A DNA stretch of 64,000 bases from Coleophoma eucalyptorum (Eukaryota > Ascomycota > Leotiomycetes > Helotiales > Dermateaceae): contig JALRME010000002.1 of NCBI GenBank assembly GCA_026120035.1, forward strand, positions 2,046,001 through 2,110,000, in the 5' to 3' direction. The position numbers and the translations under genes are program-made. Below the pieces are notes generated by a model. The model saw nothing but the letters and a program-made list of their open reading frames with translations. It was not told where the DNA came from and searched no databases. Below are positions 58,846 through 64,000 of the stretch, one piece after another; position 1 is the stretch's first letter, and each line of letters opens with the position of its first letter.

Positions 58846-59366
58846 ATGGCGGAACCAGCTAAGATAACGTATAGTATCTTCCCTGAAGGTTGTTTGATAG
58901 TGGCTAACAACAAGATAGAGAACTGCTTGCAAAGCCGCGCAACGAGCTCACGTACGTGTTGCAACCTACTGTATGAAATCCAAGGAATACTGACCATTCT
59001 ACCAGAGAGTACGAGATCGCGCAACTCGAGGAGCACGAGTTCACCTCTGGCCCACTCTCCATCCTCCAAACGGCTGTCCGATCACATACCCAAGTCTTGA
59101 TCTCATGCCGGAACAACAGAAAATTGCTTGCGCGCGTCAAGGCGTTTGATCGCCATTGCAACATGGTGCTGGAGAATGTTAAGGAGATGTGGACAGAGAC
59201 CCCAAGAACAAGCGCAGGAAAGAAGGGAAGACCAGTCAACAAGGACAGATTCATCAGCAAGATGTAAGTGTTGCCAGTCTGGAGTAGATGACCAGAGTTT
59301 GGTTAAAGCTAATCTGTGAATAGGTTCTTGAGAGGAGATTCTGTCATTCTGGTGCTTCTTAGCTGA
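58846..59366 (+). CDS. SMD2: Small nuclear ribonucleoprotein SmD2
   Basis: Four exons, 58846..58868, 58919..58951, 59006..59263 and 59324..59366, give 118 aa, normal for SmD2. Exon 2 is only 33 nt and supplies the run [10 protein letters not shown], needed to reach the conserved [12 protein letters not shown]. Sm1 and Sm2 motifs follow: [33 protein letters not shown] and [13 protein letters not shown]. SmD2 is part of the heptameric Sm ring on U1, U2, U4 and U5 snRNAs in the spliceosome. A continuous frame from 58846 reads through the two first introns but gives a non-Sm sequence and is rejected. Confidence 0.95.
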
Positions 59367-59707
59367 GCTTTTCGGTTTCACATTTTGTTATGGATGGGAT
59401 GCGGCGGACGCAAACGGTCGGCTCATAGTGGTTCTCAAGGATTCAATACAATGGCGTTGAAAAGTCGCTGAATATACCCATTAAATCTCGACTTCTAGTG
59501 AATGCTTCTCTTTCTACACAATCACGCCAGTTACTACAAGCTCATTTGTTAATGTGAAATTGTGCAAGGTGCTGGGCTAAATCAAGTCACAAAGATGATC
59601 TGGATTATTTGCTTGGCTATAGCGAGGTAAGATAGACTTTAGCTACGGATTATTTTGCTAATTGCTCATGGGAAGGATAAATAATACTACACAGAATCAT
59701 GTTCATT
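59367..59707. other. Intergenic between convergent genes
   Basis: 3' regions of SMD2 and of dihydroxyacetone kinase. Nothing else was seen. Confidence 0.6.
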
Positions 59708-61540
59708 TCAAACCATTTCATAATCAGTTTCCGGCTCGGGGCCCTTAACACCAGCGAGGCCCAAGAAGAGCTCACTCAGACCCCACGCCCCAGGATCTGG
59801 AACCTTTTCAAAGCCACTACCACCAATGTACACCGTGCGACCTAAGCTGGCTTTCATACCCTTTGTGCCTTCGGCCCCTTCCCGTGAGGCTTCGGCAGCT
59901 TTTGTGATGTCACCAGTGCTGCCTAAAGTCTCAACGAATGGGTGGAGAGCGTCCACGAGTGTCCGGTCTCCTGGCTTTGCCGGGGTGTATTTTGCCAGTG
60001 ACTCAGACGCCTGCTTGAGCGCTGTGGCCCAAACCTTTGGGGTTGCTTCGCCTTGTGATGCCTGTTGTCGTAGCGCATGAACCAAGGCGTTGAGAAATAT
60101 TGTATAGATTGCTCCGGAAGTGCCATCCATCGATGCTTCCACAACCTGGGCGATTTTGCTAATATCAACTACGACATCACCGGTCGGCTTATCTACCGTT
60201 ACCATCTTCAAGACAGCTAAATCTTATTAGTATTCAAGTCATTTAATGCGGGTAGCTGACATACCTTTGCTCCCCCTCTCCAAAGTCTGACCACAATCAC
60301 CATCTCCGACAATAGTGTCGAACTTGGTGACATCTGGTTCTGCGAGGATAACTCTTTTCAGCCCTTCGGTTAAGGATCTCAGTAAGACCTCTGGATCGCC
60401 CATCAGTCCACTCTTCTTCACTTGCTGTTCGGATGCTGCTGAGTCCTCTCTCACATCGGTAGACTTGGCCTCCCAAGTCTCCTTGCTAATAGGTGCTGCC
60501 CAACCAGCAGCTTCGCATGGTGCATCCAAAAGCTGTAACATACTTGGTCCACCAATATTTGTGTTCACCACATTAAGGATAGTGATTGAGAAGCCAAGGC
60601 CGTTTAAGCTAGTCATGTAAGTTCCGGCCAGAACCCGGACAGGCTTGATGTTGTAGCTTTTCTCCATTTGAGTGACAACTTCTGCAGTAATCCCCCCCAA
60701 TTCCAGGACACTGACACCTCCAAGATTGTTGATCATGAGAACGACTTCGTTGGAGTTTACATTCAAGAAAGCCCTGTCGTCATCCTTGGTATCTAGTAGT
60801 TGAGCCAGCATACGTTTTACCAGTTCTGGCAGATCCACCTCGGCTCTTCCACTTCCAGGTTCGTTATGGATTCCCATACCGATCTCGATCTCTTCAGCTC
60901 CCAGAGCCTCTGAGGAATTAGGATCAGGTCGAGCCCGACCGGGCACGTGAACATGCTCCAAACTGGCACCGACACTGACCATGTTGTCGGCAACAAGTTT
61001 ACCGACATTGTAGACGTCCTTTAGACTGGCACCATGGGCTGCCAGAGCGCCAGTAATTTTGTGGACCAGAACCGTACCAGCAATACCACGGCGTCCGACT
61101 TTGCCAGCAGCTTTCCTGCCTACACCTACATCATCACCAACGACTAGCATTTCCACATCCAGGCCAGCAGCCTTGGCCTTCTCAACCGCAACACCAAAAT
61201 TGAGTACATCTCCCGTGTAATTCATGACTGTGACCAATACTCCCTTTTCCGGGTCAACTCGTGACACAATGGCCTTGCGGATCTGCTCAGTGCTTGGCGA
61301 AGCGAAGATGGAACCAGCGACAGCAGCAGCCAAACCACCACGGCCAACAAAGGCTCCAAAACTAGGTTCATGTCCACTTCCACCTCCCGAGATTATGGAG
61401 ACTTGTGATGCATGGCCTGGTCTGCGGTAGATGATCTTGTTTTCTGCATCAAGGGCGACCGAGGGGTTGGTGAGAGTCAGAGCATGCAGAGCGGAGTTGA
61501 CGAGCAATGTGGGATCGTTGATAAAGTGCTTAACCGACAT
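59708..61540 (-). CDS. DAK1: Dihydroxyacetone kinase (DhaK-DhaL fusion, ATP-dependent)
   Basis: Exons 61540..60265 and 60216..59708 (minus strand) give 594 aa, the normal length. DhaK domain first: GGGSGHEPSFGAFVGRGGLA near residue 52 binds substrate, and the His of SLEHVHVPGR is the one that carries dihydroxyacetone covalently. The DhaL domain, after about residue 400, has VGDGDCGQTLERGSK for Mg-ATP, plus DGTSGAIY and the C-terminal run GGSGFEKVPDPGAWGLSELF. The enzyme phosphorylates dihydroxyacetone (and glyceraldehyde) to DHAP in the cytosol, for glycerol use and detoxification. The C-terminus (YEMV) is not a PTS1. The upstream part before MSVKHF lacks a true ATG in frame. Confidence 0.95.
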
Positions 61541-62150
61541 GGTTGATGTTATCAAATTGTGTCTGTCTCATTGAAAACAATTAAGAAGGATAGGCGGCCC
61601 AGAAGAGGTTATGTAGTCGGGGAGAGCATAGTCGTAGATAAGAACTGGTTGAGCCTTGTGTCTTGTGGTAGTGGCGTTGGGATGCCATTCTTGTCCTTAC
61701 CGTATGATCATGGTGCGGGGAGGCTTGGGGTGGGCAAAGCAGCACCCCGAGAGCTCTCAGATTGTAGGTACGGAGAGAAGACCGAGACGTCGCCCCAAAC
61801 GACATGAAGCGCTTACAATTTCCAAAATGGTCGCAATAATTGGCTTGCATGTCACCTGAGCGGTTCATGATAGCCCTGCGGTCTGGATCGTGGCAGTTGG
61901 AGGAGCCTAGGATCGATCCTCGTAACTGCACTATCCACTTTTGAGCATTCAAGGCGACTTGGTGCCGCTTTTTTTCACCCCGTGCAGCGTGGAGGGGGAG
62001 GAGTTCGTCGCAAAGCGGGGCATGCCAGGGTTCAGGATGGGCACCGGCAAACCTGCCGTGTGCAGATTCGCTTTATTCTTTTTTCAACGACGAGCCATTC
62101 GACTCGGGCGCGCGACAGAGTTCAGTCAACACGGCATCGCTATTTCCACC
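61541..62150. promoter_or_regulatory. Shared divergent region of DAK1 and CSL4
   Basis: 610 bp between divergent starts. The CSL4 frame is open upstream to 61941, but the ATG at 62151 sits in a good context (CCACCATGTCC) and starts the conserved domain. Confidence 0.5.
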
Positions 62151-62856
62151 ATGTCCCAGATTTCCACCGTAGCTGTGCCTGGCCAGCTTCTTGGATCGAC
62201 CAGCAAATACATTCCAGGTCCTGGAACACATGTGCACAACTCAAATCTCTATGCCTCTATCCTTGGACCCGTCACCGCAACAACCCCTCCGAAACCAGCT
62301 GGGCCACAGAAGCGTCTTACAAAAATCACACCTGCTGCCCCAACGCCACTATCGACCATCTCAATCGAGCGCAATTTGTCAGGAGCTGGCCAAGGCGCCG
62401 ATGGAGCCATTACAAAGGCTGAGATCTTGCCAGAGGTCAATAGCACAGTTCTTTGCAGAGTAACGAGGATTACTCCAAGGCAAGCTTCGGTTGCGATCCT
62501 GGTTGTCGGCGAGACGGTGCTGGATGGCGAATGGCAAGGCTTGATACGTGTTCAAGATGTCCGGGCGACGGAGAAGGATAAGGTGAAGATCTTTGAGAGC
62601 TTCAGACCCGGAGATATTGTCCGCGCCGTTGTTGTGAGTGTGCAGAGTATCTTGTCATTGATATTTTATTAACTGGACTTTCTAGATCTCTCTCGGTGAT
62701 CAAGCAAACTACTACCTCTCTACCGCAAGTAACCATCTGGGTGTCATTATGGCAAACAGCGAGGCGGGCAATGCGATGTATCCAGTCAGCTGGAAGGAAT
62801 ACAAGGACCCGGAGACAGGAGTGAGCGAGAGCAGGAAAGTTGCGAAGCCATTCTAA
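62151..62856 (+). CDS. CSL4: Exosome complex component CSL4
   Basis: Exons 62151..62633 and 62686..62856 give 217 aa. The N-terminal domain opens with VAVPGQLLGSTSKYIPGPGT, as in fungal Csl4. The S1 RNA-binding domain follows with STVLCRVTRITPRQASVAIL, GLIRVQDVRATEKDKVKIFE and the splice-spanning FRPGDIVRAVV-ISLGDQANYY. The C-terminal part YLSTASNHLGVIMANSEAGN and the end resemble the zinc-ribbon-like region. CSL4 is a cap subunit of the RNA exosome that helps bind RNA for 3'-5' decay and rRNA maturation in nucleus and cytoplasm. Confidence 0.93.
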
Positions 62857-63481
62857 GGAAGAGGCATCAGCAGGGCGTTTAGGGCACGGAAAAAGCATAA
62901 TGGATGGCGTAGGCGTTTCTCGTGGACATAGGCTTCTAGATACCACTGCGAGATGAGCTTTCACAGACATCTATATATGGTCTGTTGTGTCGTTGCTATT
63001 GTCTTTTTCTAGGACACGAGGCGGTTGGAACCGAAATCTCAATCTTAGCAACTCACAAACATGCATGCTTCAATCAAGAAGAAGAGAGAAGAAGCGCCAA
63101 AATTACTTTGTAGGCAGATATGTATTGCAGTGCCGCTTAGAGGGTGAAACTCGTAAGCGATGACCTATTTACCTCAAGAGGCCAGGTAAATCAGACAAGT
63201 AATAAGAACACAATTACCTTATTGTGAAATAGATGAATACTCAAAAAATGGACATAGTTCTAATTATGGAAACAATGCAGCAAAATACCCGATTAAAAGG
63301 CCCTAGGCAGAATCGCGGCCAAGAAAGCCATCCTCATTTCGACGGATATCAAAAGAAAAGAGATTTGTAAGTCTGTCAAGCTTTGTTGTCTTGGTTCTCC
63401 TGTTTCTACCCTCTTGTCAATTGAAAAGAATGCTATATTAATGTGTTTCCGCCCCTGACCCAAAATCTTTTCCTGAACCAT
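62857..63481. other. Intergenic
   Basis: 3' region of CSL4. A 62-codon minus-strand frame (63293-63481) was not supported. Confidence 0.5.
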
Positions 63482-63643
63482 CTAAGCCTGGTTGACAGGA
63501 CGTCTGATCTTGGGCTTGGGACGTTTCGGATTTGTTGCTGTACTTGTAGTAGGATATTCAAAAACATGGGAGAGAGGTGACAAATTAAACCTAGCATGGT
63601 CCGTAAGCCGAAGCTGGGTATGTATTTTATAGTATCTGCTCAT
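63482..63643 (-). CDS. Candidate small protein, 53 aa, or last exon of an unseen gene
   Basis: Minus-strand ATG at 63643 to TAG at 63482. The product is basic at the C-terminus (NPKRPKPKIRRPVNQA) and starts MSRYYKIHTQLRLTDHAR. The composition is protein-like rather than random, and a CAG before the LRLTD run (about 63613-63615) could be a splice acceptor, which would make this a terminal exon instead. Not recognised. Confidence 0.25.
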   Translation of the reverse strand: MSRYYKIHTQLRLTDHARFNLSPLSHVFEYPTTSTATNPKRPKPKIRRPVNQA

Positions 63644-63914
63644 GTTGGGGGTATTGAGTCAATGCTCACATTGCAGTTTTTGTTATTGTTCAGCCAAAAC
63701 AAGAAGAAAGTAGTGATTTTTTCTGTACTCTTGGCTCTCAACTAACCAAGTTGTCATTAATACCAAGCTCTGTATTAAATCCATGCTTCGAAAGCTCAAT
63801 TGAATGACCTCCTGCCACCCTACAGCCCATCGACTTCAACAGAGCACCATCCCAGTTCCCCCCTTGCCACAGTCATCAATAGTACCCCTCTCCAAACCAT
63901 ACAAAACAGGAGTA
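63644..63914. other. Intergenic or intron
   Basis: No feature recognised in the short gap between two minus-strand frames. Confidence 0.35.
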
Positions 63915-64000
63915 TTATGCATGCTTGCCTTCCAAGCCCATCCCTCTTCTCTTCAGGAGCCGATCCAACTCCTCAATCGGCAGGTCCAGATCATCTTCAG
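63915..64000 (-). CDS. 3' end of a minus-strand gene, continuing beyond the window
   Basis: Reading in from the right edge on the minus strand, an open frame gives about 27 residues, starting EDDLDLPIEELDRLLKRRGM and ending at a TAA at 63915-63917 after GKHA. The mixed charged, Leu-rich sequence looks like a real helical C-terminus. The protein cannot be named from so short a piece. Confidence 0.5.
   Translation of the reverse strand, partial: EDDLDLPIEELDRLLKRRGMGLEGKHA

Noticed and set aside
1..64000. tRNA or rRNA genes, CRISPR arrays, intact transposons
   Set aside because: No A/B-box pairs of tRNA type, no regularly spaced repeats and no transposase or reverse-transcriptase motifs were seen on reading both strands.

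Overview
The window is nuclear DNA of a filamentous ascomycete (Pezizomycotina). The genes are interrupted by short introns, mostly 45-140 nt, with GT(A/G)AGT-like donors and (C/T)AG acceptors. The products match fungal families: an alkali-cation/H+ antiporter with a long charged tail, a BRE4-like membrane protein, a Spt21/Ams2-like GATA protein, a peroxisomal alcohol oxidase and an ATF-like bZIP factor. The general layout would fit a leotiomycete, but class level cannot be fixed from the sequence alone. No CRISPR array, rRNA, convincing tRNA, intact transposon or recognisable secondary-metabolite cluster was seen.

Layout. 0-4 kb: 3' part of a dihydroxy-acid dehydratase gene and a complex I assembly factor (NDUFAF3/DUF498). 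4-6.3 kb: AT-rich, gene-poor stretch with a possible membrane-protein relic. 6.4-14 kb: BRE4-like membrane protein, serine hydrolase (minus), stand-alone riboflavin-type deaminase, DUF1295 membrane protein. 14.5-15.7 kb: fructose-1,6-bisphosphatase (minus). 15.7-20.2 kb: long non-coding stretch, then NHA1 antiporter to 23.3 kb. 24-31 kb: divergent pair ELG1 (PCNA-unloading RFC-like subunit, minus) and UTP8 (rRNA processing, plus). 32-34.4 kb: unrecognised fungal protein with a STAND/NLR-type N-terminus. 34.4-36.3 kb: low-complexity promoter-like DNA. 36.4-39.3 kb: 14-exon alcohol oxidase. 40.3-42.8 kb: divergent mitochondrial ribosomal genes MRPL35 and MRPL4. 43-45.5 kb: uncertain ORF and bZIP factor (both minus). 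45.5-50.6 kb: long gene-free region. 50.6-51.2 kb: RPA14. 52-56 kb: GATA-type Ams2/Spt21-like regulator (minus). 57-58.5 kb: mitochondrial 3-hydroxyisobutyryl-CoA hydrolase (minus), divergent from SmD2 (plus). 59.7-61.5 kb: dihydroxyacetone kinase (minus), divergent from the exosome subunit CSL4 (plus). 63.4-64 kb: a small ORF and the 3' end of another minus-strand gene.

Function. Most genes are housekeeping: branched-chain amino-acid synthesis and breakdown, complex I assembly, mitochondrial translation, rRNA processing and decay, splicing, DNA replication and PCNA unloading. Alcohol oxidase, dihydroxyacetone kinase and fructose-1,6-bisphosphatase are three enzymes that methylotrophic yeasts use for methanol assimilation. 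Here they lie tens of kb apart and are probably only loosely related. No clearly new biological system was found. The most unusual points are an 8-nt internal exon in the dehydratase gene, several PCNA-binding-like motifs in ELG1, a CreA-site cluster before alcohol oxidase, a tandem AAG/CAG acceptor inside a zinc-finger codon, and a perfect hairpin at 48.56 kb.
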